Positions 43,627-53,800 of a stretch of DNA of 64,000 bases are shown here, piece by piece. Each line of letters begins with the position of its first letter. Within the stretch, counting starts at the first letter, position 1. The position numbers and the translations under genes were made by a program. The notes below the pieces were generated by a model. It made no database searches. It was not told the DNA's origin and saw only the letters and a list, made by a program, of their open reading frames with translations. The stretch comes from Cloacibacterium rupense (GTDB taxonomy: Bacteria > Bacteroidota > Bacteroidia > Flavobacteriales > Weeksellaceae): contig NZ_BMLV01000006.1 in NCBI RefSeq assembly GCF_014645495.1, positions 214,566 through 278,565 on the forward strand, given 5' to 3'.

Positions 43627-44547
43627 CTAGAATGTGTCGGCTTTAAGAATATCTGAATAGTTCACTTTCATTTCTATGGTTCTTCCTGAGAGTTGTTCTT
43701 CAATCAATCGTATCATCATTACTTTACTATTCGGGAAGGTGAATTTTTTGAATACATAAATATTCCTGAAATTTTTACGGAAGTGTTTTTGTGGATTCAG
43801 TTGAAAAATGGGAATCATCTCAATACTCTGATTGTTGGTGGCTTTATATATTTTTTTGTCTTCTATGGAAAATTTCAAGTCTTCAATATCATAACTCAGA
43901 TTTGAATTGTTCTTAAAAGTCATATCCAAAAAAATATAATCACTCATCACATATACATTGTTGATCTGCATACTGAGTTGTAGATTTTCTTTTTCTCTGA
44001 TTGGATGTTCTTCCGATTTTTTACGAATAATGTCCATTGCAAACTTTCTCAATTCAAGATTGGAGAAAACCATTTTATCCAACTCGATGGGTTGCATATT
44101 TTCGGGCTGAATATGAATATTGGTAACCGTATTCAAGTTTTCGGAATTTCTGTAAATGGCTTTGTACTGGGCGATGAAGGATTGTCCTACTACCGTTATA
44201 ATTCCAACAGTATCTCTGCTGGAAAATACAACAGGCTTTATTATTTTTTCTTTTTGGTTAATGTCAGGATTGTCAGTAATTTTAATTCTGGCAATATTGG
44301 TAGTTGGCAAATCTCCTGTAAGTTTTTGAGTGGATAAATCAACGTACTGAATCGGTTCTGGTGAAATAATGTGTAAATTAATTCCTTCAGTAATTTCTAT
44401 TTCGGGTAAATCCGAAATGATTTGTTCTTTGGTTGCCGTTTGTGCGGTTAAAAATTGAGCTGTACATAGTAAAAGGCTGTATAATAATATTTTCATTATT
44501 TTATTTTTTTTGTTGGTTTTGTGAATCTTTGAGCTGTTTTTCGTCAA
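43627..44547 (-). CDS. traN: Conjugative transposon protein TraN (DUF4138)
   Basis: This 306-residue protein has a signal sequence (ILLYSLLLCTAQFLTAQ; a start at about 44496 is as likely as 44547). A beta-rich domain in the DUF4138 pattern follows (INLHIISPEPIQYVDLSTQKLTGDLPTTNIARIK). TraN is the VirB9-like outer component of the Bacteroidota type IV system. The longer frame overlaps traM by 47 bp, which argues for the internal start. Context directly after traM supports the name. Confidence 0.85.
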   Translation of the reverse strand: MTKNSSKIHKTNKKNKIMKILLYSLLLCTAQFLTAQTATKEQIISDLPEIEITEGINLHIISPEPIQYVDLSTQKLTGDLPTTNIARIKITDNPDINQKEKIIKPVVFSSRDTVGIITVVGQSFIAQYKAIYRNSENLNTVTNIHIQPENMQPIELDKMVFSNLELRKFAMDIIRKKSEEHPIREKENLQLSMQINNVYVMSDYIFLDMTFKNNSNLSYDIEDLKFSIEDKKIYKATNNQSIEMIPIFQLNPQKHFRKNFRNIYVFKKFTFPNSKVMMIRLIEEQLSGRTIEMKVNYSDILKADTF

Positions 44548-45706
44548 TCAGGAATACATAAGAATTGTATTTCAATTTGGCTTTATTGGTTTTAATTAGG
44601 TTGGCAATGGATTTGGAAGTGGATGTAAATAATTTAGAACCGAGACTGGTAAAAAACCCTTGTCCACCCATATCCATTTGAGTTCCCTGTACAGAATTAC
44701 TTCCCATTTCTCTTATCATATCTCTGAAAACACTTTGAGGTACATACAATCCTTTCATTCCGTCCACATCATAGATAGAAAGATTAACAGGGAAAATTTC
44801 ACCTTTCGTGAATACAGATACAATTGTAAGATCAACTCTTTGCATTGAAAATCCTGAAATTTGACCATATAAAATTGAGCCTTTGCTTATTTTCTTGTTG
44901 CTTACGAAGATGTCTTCTAACAATCGAAATCGGATTCTGCTTCCAAGAAAACCTTTATTATTTTCATCTATCACGGCTTTGATAAAGCTGTTTTCTTTTT
45001 CCTTATAAAAAGCATTGAAATCTTTATTAATTCCAGATTTACTGACATTGAATGTCGAATTAAGAAACTCGTCCATTTTTTCTTTACTGGCTTTAAGTCT
45101 CTGTTCAGCTGCTAGTTTGCTTTGATACTCTGGGTCTCGTGCTTTTTCTAAAGAATCCATGACCAGCATTTGCTGTTTCAGATATTTTACAGGATCTTGT
45201 GGCTCATTTTTAGATGGAGCTTTCGGACTTTCTGAATCATATCCATTTTCTTCCTTTCCGTAAGATTTATCGTTGAGCATTCTGATAATATCAGAAGATC
45301 TTTTGTAATCTTTATCCTCATTTTGCTGATTAGGATGATAATAAGAAGACGGATTCGTTTTTTTCTGATATTGGTTTTGTCTCGAAGAAACGGCTTTTAA
45401 TGAATCAATTTTTCTTTTCTGTGCTATTGACAATTGATCATCGTAGTTGTATAAACTGTCCTCTTCTTTATCCAGACCTTCCAACATGGTTCTGTTGTCG
45501 TCTTTTTTGAAAAAAGCATCATACGCATCATTCTTCGTCATAATAGAATCCTGCGTTTCACCGAGTGAAAGAGATAATTCTTTCGGTTGGTCTTTTGGTT
45601 TGTCCTCTTTGGTAAACTGTGCACCTACATAGACAAATAGCAATAAAAATGGTAATGCTAATAGAGGCAAAACATATTTTTTCTGTTTAAAATCTAGTTT
45701 TTTCAT
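44501..45706 (-). CDS. traM: Conjugative transposon protein TraM
   Basis: The 401-residue protein has one N-terminal membrane helix (about 11-29, YVLPLLALPFLLLFVYVG), a long Ser/Lys/Asp-rich linker with coiled-coil tendency (30-215), and a C-terminal globular domain (residues 235-370, SRIRFRLLEDIFVSNKKISKGSILYGQISGFSM). This is the TraM/VirB10-like plan, which spans the periplasm to link the inner and outer channel parts. It lies between traL-like and traN genes. Confidence 0.88.
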   Translation of the reverse strand: MKKLDFKQKKYVLPLLALPFLLLFVYVGAQFTKEDKPKDQPKELSLSLGETQDSIMTKNDAYDAFFKKDDNRTMLEGLDKEEDSLYNYDDQLSIAQKRKIDSLKAVSSRQNQYQKKTNPSSYYHPNQQNEDKDYKRSSDIIRMLNDKSYGKEENGYDSESPKAPSKNEPQDPVKYLKQQMLVMDSLEKARDPEYQSKLAAEQRLKASKEKMDEFLNSTFNVSKSGINKDFNAFYKEKENSFIKAVIDENNKGFLGSRIRFRLLEDIFVSNKKISKGSILYGQISGFSMQRVDLTIVSVFTKGEIFPVNLSIYDVDGMKGLYVPQSVFRDMIREMGSNSVQGTQMDMGGQGFFTSLGSKLFTSTSKSIANLIKTNKAKLKYNSYVFLIDEKQLKDSQNQQKK

Positions 45707-45739
45707 TGAGTTTTTATTTTAGATAAATTGCCTCTGGTG

Positions 45740-46093
45740 CTACCAGCCATTTTTTAGTTTTTGGTATTGGTTAAACAAGTAGCCAATTCGTAAACTGTCT
45801 TCTTTTTGTAATTCTTTACGGTCGCTTTTCACTTTTAGTGATTTAAGTTCATTCACTATTTTTTCCATTTCTTTTTCATTGTTTACAGTGGTATTTTGTT
45901 CCATCTTACTTTTGGAATACAAAATCGGAGGCTTTATTTTAAAAGCATTATCGGATGGAAAAAAGATGCTTTGTATCAGAGAACCAATGAAGGAAACCGA
46001 TAAAAATAGCATCGAATAGATGAAAAATTTTTTTGGATGTTGACTTGCCCAATTCAACCATTTTTGACCAGTTTGTTTTAATGTAGTATTCAT
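45740..46093 (-). CDS. TraL-like small membrane protein
   Basis: A 117-residue protein with one membrane helix at about 23-42 (KFFIYSMLFLSVSFIGSLIQ) and a charged coiled coil at the C-terminus. Its size and place between TraK and TraM match TraL (DUF3989-like) of CTnDOT-type elements. Sequence similarity could not be verified by eye, so the name is by position. It begins 2 bp after the traK stop. Confidence 0.6.
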   Translation of the reverse strand: MNTTLKQTGQKWLNWASQHPKKFFIYSMLFLSVSFIGSLIQSIFFPSDNAFKIKPPILYSKSKMEQNTTVNNEKEMEKIVNELKSLKVKSDRKELQKEDSLRIGYLFNQYQKLKNGW

Positions 46094-46095
46094 TT

Positions 46096-46710
46096 TTAAT
46101 ACGAGTTTTTGGTTTGGTTAGAGATTTCTTCGTTGTCTAGTATTCGCCAGTTTTTAAGCATTACACCATGAGGATTGTTAGGGCTTCGGATAATGTCATC
46201 AAAATAGCCTTCAGTGATTAGCTTTCTGGTAATAACTGATAATTTTCTGGTAATCATCTGCTTTCCGAAAAAAGCAAACTTCTTTTGCTCCATATTGAGC
46301 AAAATGGAATCTGAGTGAATACTAACCATTGAACTAGATGCGATGATTTGATTGTAAAAGCCTTTTTCTTTTAAGTTGGTATATTCCTTTTTTCCACTGT
46401 CATCAATGAGGTATAATGATTTCTGAATATTGTCCTTGATGTAGGCATCATCTGGAGCAAGCGTAAAAAACAATCGATGAAAAAGTTCTATTTGCGCTTT
46501 GTACTCAACTGGTCTGTTGAGTAAAACATCGGTTTGCTTTGCCAGTACGGGAACTCCATTGTCTAAAATATAAATTGATTTTCTGGAATCCTCAATCATT
46601 CTGTATGCAAAGAAGAAACCTGCGACAACGATGAACACCGCAAACGCAATGGTCGAGATGGAAACCACCTTGTTGATTTTAATTCTTTGTTCTATATTTT
46701 TAATAAGCAT
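46096..46710 (-). CDS. traK: Conjugative transposon protein TraK
   Basis: This 204-residue protein has a single N-terminal helix (VSISTIAFAVFIVVAGFFFAY) and a periplasmic domain with conserved LAKQTDVLLNRPVEYKAQIELFHRLFFTLAPDD, the TraK/VirB8-like signature of Bacteroidota elements. It ends with a basic, disordered tail. VirB8-like proteins nucleate assembly of the transfer channel at the inner membrane. Order traJ-traK-traL-traM is preserved. Confidence 0.9.
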   Translation of the reverse strand: MLIKNIEQRIKINKVVSISTIAFAVFIVVAGFFFAYRMIEDSRKSIYILDNGVPVLAKQTDVLLNRPVEYKAQIELFHRLFFTLAPDDAYIKDNIQKSLYLIDDSGKKEYTNLKEKGFYNQIIASSSMVSIHSDSILLNMEQKKFAFFGKQMITRKLSVITRKLITEGYFDDIIRSPNNPHGVMLKNWRILDNEEISNQTKNSY

Positions 46711-46761
46711 TTTTAGTGGGTAATTGGTATTTAGTATTTGGTAAATAGATAGTTGAGTTTT

Positions 46762-48009
46762 TTACTTTCCGTTTTTCATTGCTTCCTGAACTCTTCCCGA
46801 TGCAGATCCTGCTGATGCAAATTTTGTTGCTGCTGAGACTGTAGAAGCTCCTCCTGTTTTTGCAGTTAATATTGCTGTTTTGGCACTGCTTGCCATTTTT
46901 CCTACAGCACTTTTCATTTTGGTCATCGCTCCAGCTCCTCCTGCAGTAACAATGGTGTCAGCAATGGTGGGTGTCATCAGAACTCCAATTCCCGTAACGA
47001 TATAGGCAACACAGGTAAAGAGTTGGTTATAAATCATTCCCGAATTACTTACATACACCATTAAAGCATCTAAATTGGTGATGGTTCCATTGGATAAAAG
47101 CGTGTCGTATCGTTCTATTTCCATCGTATAGCCAGAAGCGATGAGTTGCTGTCCGATATTGATAATCGTATAAGCCACAAATGTGTAGAGATTGATATTG
47201 ATGAATTTCGAAACCCAACTGTACAGAGAGTTTTCAAATCCTGGAACTAATGCCATTCCAACCGCAATAGGTCCTAAAATAATAAGGATGTAAGCCCATA
47301 TTTTTTGGATAAAAAAAATGAGATACACACAAATTCTCAAGATGGAAAGGCAGACAAATTCAATGACTTCAGCGACTAATTTTTGCATTTGGAACTGCAT
47401 TCTAATCTGCCATTCTTTGATGGGTTGTATCAATTTATCTAATCCTTCACTTACATCAAACCAAGAATCATCAGCGCTTTGACTGGTGTTGTTGATGACT
47501 TCCTGTTTGGCATCTTCTTCCGCATTGAGTTTGATGACGGCATCTAATAGTTGTTGTTGTTTTTTGAATCTCTGCACTCGCAAATCATTAACTTCAGATT
47601 CAATGTCACTGAAGATGGCGATTCCTGGTTGGGCTATGGCTTCAAAAGGAGCTTGAATGAGATTGACAAATCCTGTCCAATACACAAGCGTAAATCCAAT
47701 CAGAATTGGTTTTAGCATCGGGGTGATTTCCCATTCACGGTCTCCAGCTGCCATTTGCCAACCCATATATCCGAGATACATCAAAGCTCCTAATCCTCCA
47801 ATCGCTTTTCCTACCAAAGCAGAACCTTGAGCACTGTCTTGTACACTGTTATCTAATTTGGTGAATACTTCCATAAACCATTTTTCAAAGGCACCATCTC
47901 CTTTTAAAAACTGAAGCAAGTTGCTGTAATCGCCGTCTGTTTGGGAAAATCCCATAATTGGCAATACAATTGCCAAAAGGCAAAATAATAAGGTAAGTTT
48001 TTTATTCAT
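46762..48009 (-). CDS. traJ: Conjugative transposon protein TraJ
   Basis: The 415-residue polytopic protein has a signal-like first helix, a pair of helices near 66-110 (VGKAIGGLGALMYLGYMGWQMAAGDREWEITPMLKPILIGF) and a cluster of helices at about 205-345. The C-terminus is Ala/Ser/Thr-rich (ILTAKTGGASTVSAATKFASAG). This is the TraJ/VirB6-like plan forming the inner-membrane part of the channel. It is followed by traK. Confidence 0.9.
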   Translation of the reverse strand: MNKKLTLLFCLLAIVLPIMGFSQTDGDYSNLLQFLKGDGAFEKWFMEVFTKLDNSVQDSAQGSALVGKAIGGLGALMYLGYMGWQMAAGDREWEITPMLKPILIGFTLVYWTGFVNLIQAPFEAIAQPGIAIFSDIESEVNDLRVQRFKKQQQLLDAVIKLNAEEDAKQEVINNTSQSADDSWFDVSEGLDKLIQPIKEWQIRMQFQMQKLVAEVIEFVCLSILRICVYLIFFIQKIWAYILIILGPIAVGMALVPGFENSLYSWVSKFININLYTFVAYTIINIGQQLIASGYTMEIERYDTLLSNGTITNLDALMVYVSNSGMIYNQLFTCVAYIVTGIGVLMTPTIADTIVTAGGAGAMTKMKSAVGKMASSAKTAILTAKTGGASTVSAATKFASAGSASGRVQEAMKNGK

Positions 48010-48011
48010 TT

Positions 48012-48839
48012 TTAAAATCGGTGTTTATATTGTTGCATGGTGCTGTGCACGATTTGTTTATCTGAAGCAGGTGTCCATTGGTTGGGTAAAGCGGTAGATA
48101 AATGATTTTTCAGAATATTTTTATAATCTAATAGAAGTGCAGTCCTATCATTGTATTTCTTTAATTCCTGAACAAATGCTCTCCATTTGATGAGTGTTTC
48201 ATGATACATGATGAACCGTTTTCCTCTAGGCATATCCATACTTCGGGACATGGCATATTTTTCTTTGATGAGATCCAATTCTTCCTGCCATCTTTTTAAT
48301 GTGCCTGTAGTATTGAGCGTTTCATATGTTTGCTGATCTTTCAGTCTCCATTCCATAAAATTTTGAGGGGTGTTGGGAAATTCGGTTATAGGTTTCAGCA
48401 TGGGTTTATAGTACAACAACCATAATGGATCAGCATCAACGGTAGCGGAAGTCCAATGGGCAAAATCCTGAACACTTCTTTTGTAAATCGTATCGGAAGA
48501 TGCCTTGATTTTTTTTGCTTCTTCTTCCTGAAGTTTTAACTGGGCTAATCTTAAATTTTGTTCTCCGTTTGGTTTTAATGGTCGAATATCTTCACCATTC
48601 TTATATTCTCTATTGATGCTTGGTGCCCACATTCCCCAAACTGTTGCATAGGCAAAATTGGTCTGAATGCCTAAAAAATATTTCGGATAAGGTCGCCAAT
48701 CTCCCCAGCTTTCAAAAGTCATTCTTTTATGTTGTGCTACTATTGAAGGATCGTTTAATCTTTTTATACTTTGTCCAAATGCTGAAGTCGCAATAAATAG
48801 TAAGAGGAAAAATTTTCCTTTTTTAACTATATTTTTCAT
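48012..48839 (-). CDS. Secreted protein of the tra cluster (275 aa)
   Basis: The signal peptide ends near AFGQ (residue 23). The mature part has a Trp/Tyr-rich first third (ESWGDWRPYPKYFLGIQTNFAYATVWGMWAPS) and a helical remainder with conserved-looking DFAHWTSATVDADPLWLLYYKPML. I do not recognise a named family, but equivalent genes occur between VirB5-like genes and traJ in related elements. It is 2 bp upstream of traJ and so co-transcribed. It is probably a periplasmic component of the channel. Confidence 0.65.
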   Translation of the reverse strand: MKNIVKKGKFFLLLFIATSAFGQSIKRLNDPSIVAQHKRMTFESWGDWRPYPKYFLGIQTNFAYATVWGMWAPSINREYKNGEDIRPLKPNGEQNLRLAQLKLQEEEAKKIKASSDTIYKRSVQDFAHWTSATVDADPLWLLYYKPMLKPITEFPNTPQNFMEWRLKDQQTYETLNTTGTLKRWQEELDLIKEKYAMSRSMDMPRGKRFIMYHETLIKWRAFVQELKKYNDRTALLLDYKNILKNHLSTALPNQWTPASDKQIVHSTMQQYKHRF

Positions 48840-48857
48840 CTGTTTATCTATTTGTTT

Positions 48858-49523
48858 TTAATTAAAGATGTATTTATATTTTGTGATAATATCTCCGACG
48901 ATTGCTCTGTCTATGTTGATATAATTCCGAAGCTTGGGAACTTGATACAGGTAAGGGATTTTCTTGGCGTTCTCTAATCTTAAAATGATGTAGAGAATAT
49001 TTCCATTGATATTTCTTACTCTTGTAAAAACCTTTTCAATGAGCATTTCTCTATCACTGGCATCCATCAAAAAATCTTTGTTTTCATTCAGAATATCTTG
49101 CGTAACTTCCTGTTTAAGTTTCATGGTTTGATTTCCGATTTCTACATAGTATTTGGAAACTAAGATGGCATATTCAGGATGTTGCGCCGATAAATCCAAC
49201 ATTCTGTTGGAATTGGTTACAACTTTCCCTAAATACTGATAGAGATAGATGAGTTTTTTGCTTTGAGTAAGCGCTGAATTGACATTTTTGAGTTGCTGAT
49301 AAATATATTCCTGAATGGCAATTACTTGTGCCGTTTTGTTTTTAATATCGTCATACAGCTGTTTTTGCTTTTCATAGGAATTTAAAAATGTTTGTTCGCT
49401 TCCAATTCTTACCGCATGATCTTTCGTCATTTGCGCAAAAAGCTTGTCATTGAATACAATCTGTTGGCTTTTGATTAAAATTCCAAAAAATGTCAATAAT
49501 CCAAAAGTTATTATTTTCGTCAT
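48858..49523 (-). CDS. Periplasmic helical tra-cluster protein, paralogue 1
   Basis: A 221-residue protein with a signal peptide (ITFGLLTFFGILIKSQ) and an almost entirely helical mature part. The C-terminus KLRNYINIDRAIVGDIITKYKYIFN parallels the end of the protein at 50220 (YINTDKGIVENIMNKYKRNF), so the two are paralogues. Position upstream of traJ suggests a VirB5-like or pilus-related role, which is inference only. Confidence 0.7.
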   Translation of the reverse strand: MTKIITFGLLTFFGILIKSQQIVFNDKLFAQMTKDHAVRIGSEQTFLNSYEKQKQLYDDIKNKTAQVIAIQEYIYQQLKNVNSALTQSKKLIYLYQYLGKVVTNSNRMLDLSAQHPEYAILVSKYYVEIGNQTMKLKQEVTQDILNENKDFLMDASDREMLIEKVFTRVRNINGNILYIILRLENAKKIPYLYQVPKLRNYINIDRAIVGDIITKYKYIFN

Positions 49524-49525
49524 CT

Positions 49526-50209
49526 CTAAAAGGATTTAATATTTTTCATGATGCTTTCTACCACTTGTTTATCTCTATTCACGTAATATTGAAAAGCTCT
49601 TTTATTACGTAATACTTTGGCTTTGATATCTCTAATTTTTAAAAGCATATGGGTAGAATTTCTGCTAAGTGTTTTGACTTCACCCAATGCGTAATCCAAT
49701 AAAATTTTACGTTCTGATTTTTCCATCTGATTGATGGCTCCATAAAAAATTACAATTCCTGTTATTAACCTTGCAACCATTTGCAAATCGTCCACAAACT
49801 GAACTTGAGAAGGCAAAACAGCTATAATAGAATAAGGCGCTGTATTGATTTCGTTGATAATATCTGTCTGGTTTTGAGTGATTTTATTAACTTCTCTACT
49901 CATTGCTATTCCCGTAGGAATTGCCTGAATAGCAAATGATACAATCCTCAATCTGTCTTGAACTTTGGTTACTTTATCTTTAAAGTTGTTCCATTGAGTT
50001 CTGTTGGCGGTTTCTACTGTGGCATTCAGCGTTTGCTTTTGCCTCATTCCTTTTTGTCGGTCATGCTCTTTCATGGTGGCATTGATTTCGATGTTCATCA
50101 TGGGAAATGATACATTTTCTTGTTGCCAAGCTGGCGTAGAACCACCACTGGAAGAAGTAATGACGAGATAGATTAATGGAATGATAAGGATTTGAAAAAT
50201 CTTTTTCAT
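49526..50209 (-). CDS. Periplasmic helical tra-cluster protein, paralogue 2
   Basis: A 227-residue protein with a signal peptide (IFQILIIPLIYLVITSSSG). The mature part has a basic helical stretch (MKEHDRQKGMRQKQTLNATVETANRTQWNNFKDKV), a hydrophobic segment near 130-165 and a C-terminus YYVNRDKQVVESIMKNIKSF similar to its neighbours. It is separated from the next gene by 2 bp. It is likely part of one complex with the two flanking paralogues. Confidence 0.65.
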   Translation of the reverse strand: MKKIFQILIIPLIYLVITSSSGGSTPAWQQENVSFPMMNIEINATMKEHDRQKGMRQKQTLNATVETANRTQWNNFKDKVTKVQDRLRIVSFAIQAIPTGIAMSREVNKITQNQTDIINEINTAPYSIIAVLPSQVQFVDDLQMVARLITGIVIFYGAINQMEKSERKILLDYALGEVKTLSRNSTHMLLKIRDIKAKVLRNKRAFQYYVNRDKQVVESIMKNIKSF

Positions 50210-50219
50210 CTTATGATTT

Positions 50220-50888
50220 TTAAAAATTTCGCTTATACTTATTCATTATGTTTTCCACGATGCCTTTATCGGTATTGATGTAGCCTGCAAATGGATTAAT
50301 GGAGTTCCAGAATCCTAATCGGTTCGCTTTTTCTAATCTTAACTTGATTGCCAATAGCCACAATTTTAGATTTTTTACATTCTCGGAAATATTGTACAGG
50401 ATTTTGTATCGGTCTCCTGCAGTAGCCAAATTGAGCTCTCCAGATGCCAAAATATCAGAAACATCGGTAACAATTTTCAGGCTTTGCTCGTAGGTTTTTT
50501 GCGAAGCTTTCACTCCGAATATTGCGTATTGCGGATTCTGAGAAGCTAATTCTACTATTTGAGAGGAATAGGTATAGCATTTATTCAATTCAGAATAAAT
50601 TTCTTTTACCTGAATTCCATTTTGTAAGGTTCCTGAAACTTCTTTCAATCCTTTCAGTATTTTGTTCTGAATATCATTAGCAACCACCATCTGTGTTCCT
50701 ACCCACGCTTGTGCATCTTTCAATTTGGAGGTTTCGTCTATTACTTCATTCTGTTTGGCTTTTAAATTTTCTGAATACAAAATCATAGCTGCTGTTACCG
50801 TTGGGTCGATGTAAGTGTTTTGGGAAAAGCTCATCGTTCCCCAAAAAGAGAAAAGCAGCATTATTATTTTTAGACTAAACTTTTTCAT
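50220..50888 (-). CDS. Periplasmic helical tra-cluster protein, paralogue 3
   Basis: A 222-residue protein with a signal peptide (IIMLLFSFWGTMSFSQ) and long helices (YSENLKAKQNEVIDETSKLKDAQAW). The phrase IVELASQNPQYAIFGVKASQKTYEQSLKIVTD aligns with MLDLSAQHPEYAILVSKYYVEIGNQTMKLKQE of the 48858 gene. It overlaps the end of the VirB4-like gene by 14 bp, so translation is coupled. Confidence 0.7.
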   Translation of the reverse strand: MKKFSLKIIMLLFSFWGTMSFSQNTYIDPTVTAAMILYSENLKAKQNEVIDETSKLKDAQAWVGTQMVVANDIQNKILKGLKEVSGTLQNGIQVKEIYSELNKCYTYSSQIVELASQNPQYAIFGVKASQKTYEQSLKIVTDVSDILASGELNLATAGDRYKILYNISENVKNLKLWLLAIKLRLEKANRLGFWNSINPFAGYINTDKGIVENIMNKYKRNF

Positions 50889-53800
50889 ATAACTCTTGTT
50901 TTTGATTAATTAATTCTGAAAAACTAACATTTTGGTCTTCTAATTCCTGCAAGATGATTTTGAACACATTTTTTCCTTTGTGCTTTTTCTTTATCATTCT
51001 GTAAAAAGAATTTATTTTATCATCGAAAGGATTTTGATATAAATTCACGAGTGAAACCAAATTTTCAAGGCTATCTCCAAAAATTTTTAAATCATCTACT
51101 ATCTTGCGTAAGGCTTCATCATAGTTCCCATACTTTTGTACATAATATTCGACGGCGGACTTTTCGGGCTTTTCAGTCGTATAGGTTAAATATTGCTCCA
51201 ATGAAACTTCATTTCCATAGACTTCTCCTTTAGAACCTCGTTTCAGATAAAATTCTTTGAATCGACTTCTTCCGAACCTGTTGTTCAAATTATTGATGGT
51301 AAAAATCTTGTTCTGTTCTACTTTATTAAGTGAAAGCAATGATGCGATTTTGTCAAAGTTGTCTTTGAATTTAGTTTGATCCAGCAGAATAAACGTATCA
51401 GAATTGTTGATGATGGAATCTTTTACCACCGCATTTCCAATAATGTCATCGAGTTCCTGTGTTACCACCACTGCTTCTCCCCAAAATTTTCTCACCGTTT
51501 TGTAGAGATAAAGAATATATCCTCCCATCAGTTTACTGGCAATGGCTTTCCACGCTTCTTCAATAATGAGTGCTTTTCTTCGGTCTTTCCTCAACCTCAT
51601 TTTCTGAATAAACGTATCCATAATAATGAGCGTTACAATTGGAAAAAGCTTCGGATTGTCCTTTACATTATCAATTTCAAAAACAATGAATGGTTCATCA
51701 AAAAGGCTCTCGTCTGCTTTATTATTTAAGGTGGTTCCATATCTTCCGCCTTTGTAAAAGTCCTTCAGTACAAACAAAAAAGTACGCAGGTTGAATTCTT
51801 TTTCGTTGATTTTGTGCTTTTTATTGTTTAAGTAAACCGGTAGGAACCAGTCGCAATACTCATAGAATCCATTAAATGAGAGCTCTTTGGCGACTAACTT
51901 TTCTTCAAGTTCCTTAATTTTTTCAATAATGGCTTTTCGGAACGATTCATTCCATTCTTCTGCTGTTTTTGGCTGTCTGATGATTTCATTGGATTTGATG
52001 AGAATGAGTTGTGCCTCGTTATAAATTTTTCGCTTTCCTTCGTCATTTAAGGTTTCATAAGCTTCATAGACTTTATAAAATTTTTCGCTGTCATAGTCAG
52101 GATTGTTCAGATTTTTATCAGGGTGATATTCAATAGCCAACTTTCGGAAGGCTTCTTTAATCTCATCAGATTGGGCATCGAATGGAATACCTAAAATATC
52201 ATAATAGGTGCGTTGTTCTTTAGTTTCATTCTCATATTCTGTAAATAGATCTTCTTCGTGAATATTGAATTTATTCAGATAAAGAATCAATTCTTCCGAA
52301 CTTTTATTTTCATACCACTTCGTTCCAAAATTGAAATATTGATGATAATAAGACATCAATACATTATCTAATATGGATTTCTGTGCAGATGACATCATCG
52401 CATCAGGACCTTGCCAAATCAAGAATATTAAATTGGTTAAAAATTCAATTTTCTCAATATTGAACTCTTCTTTATTCATTAGAAATGGGTTCATAGTAAT
52501 CGGTTTTTCTTCCGTGTACTGAATGTATCTTCCTCCCTTATACTTGCAGGTTCCTGAATAGGAATCTCCTGTATCCACAATGACTACATCATAATTGTAC
52601 GTCAAATATTGTTCTATAATATTGTTCATCAAAAATGATTTCCCTGAACCTGAAGGTCCTAAAACAAACTTATTCCGGTTGTTGATTCTTCCTGTTTTCA
52701 TTGGTAAATCTGAAGGATCAACTTTTAGCGGAACACCTTGTCTGTTGGTAAATCTCAAATAGAAGTTAGACTCTTCGTTCACGGGGTAACTTTCTTTAAA
52801 AAAAAAACACAAGGCCGCTTCGCTTGTCGTCATAAATAAATCATACTCCCTTAATTCCGTGGCATTTCCTGGAATGGCTGCTCGAAAGAGTTCCAACTGG
52901 TTATAAGCATTTTTGGAAACAATTATCCCTTTGGTAAAGAGTTTATTTTCAATCAGGGACTGTGTTCCTTCCATTTCTTCCAAAGTATTTGTTGAAAATA
53001 AAATCGAAAAATGGGCATTCACCACGAGTTGTCCATCTATGGCAATATTATGAAGCAATGTTTGAATCTCTTCTGCGATAATGGCATTACTCGGAGAATT
53101 ATTGGCTGCTCCTTCGTGCTTTTTCTTTTTCTTGTCGAGTTCCCTTTGTTGCTGTGCTTGTAGTGGAATGGTAATAATCTGATTATAGACAATCGTTTCA
53201 TAATCTTCCAGTTCATTGATGAACGTAAAATTATCTACTGCTGTTTCTGATGCAGCTCCGTTTCCTCCCAAAATAGAGTAAGGTTCTATCTCTGAAGGCA
53301 AATCAATATTTTCTACATCGACATAAGATATATTTTTGACAAAACGATTTCCGATTTGTAAATACTCGTTGGTACTTTTGATATTATCAAATGTTGGAAC
53401 ATCTGAAAATTTCATCGACAACACTCCAGAAATGTAATATTCAAAATCTTTCTCAAATAAAAATTGAGGTTTGCAATCGCTTTGTTTCAAAAGCATAAAA
53501 ACTTTCTGGCACTTATCACGAAGCTCTTTGTAGCCTTTTTCCGAGTGGTTGTATTGCTTATTTTTCTTTTTCAGTTTGTCATCCACAATATCGGTAAACA
53601 GCAATACCGTTTCAATGGTCTTAAAAAGCCGTCCATCAAAATGTTCTAAATATTTTTGTTGAAGAAATTGGTTGGATGGTTCTGCGGTATATTTCTTTTT
53701 TGAAAAAATATCGAGTTTCTGTACAATTCTTCCTTCACCGATAATCGAAACAACTTGATTCAAAACCGTATGAAAATTCAGATAATTATCAGGATCTGCC

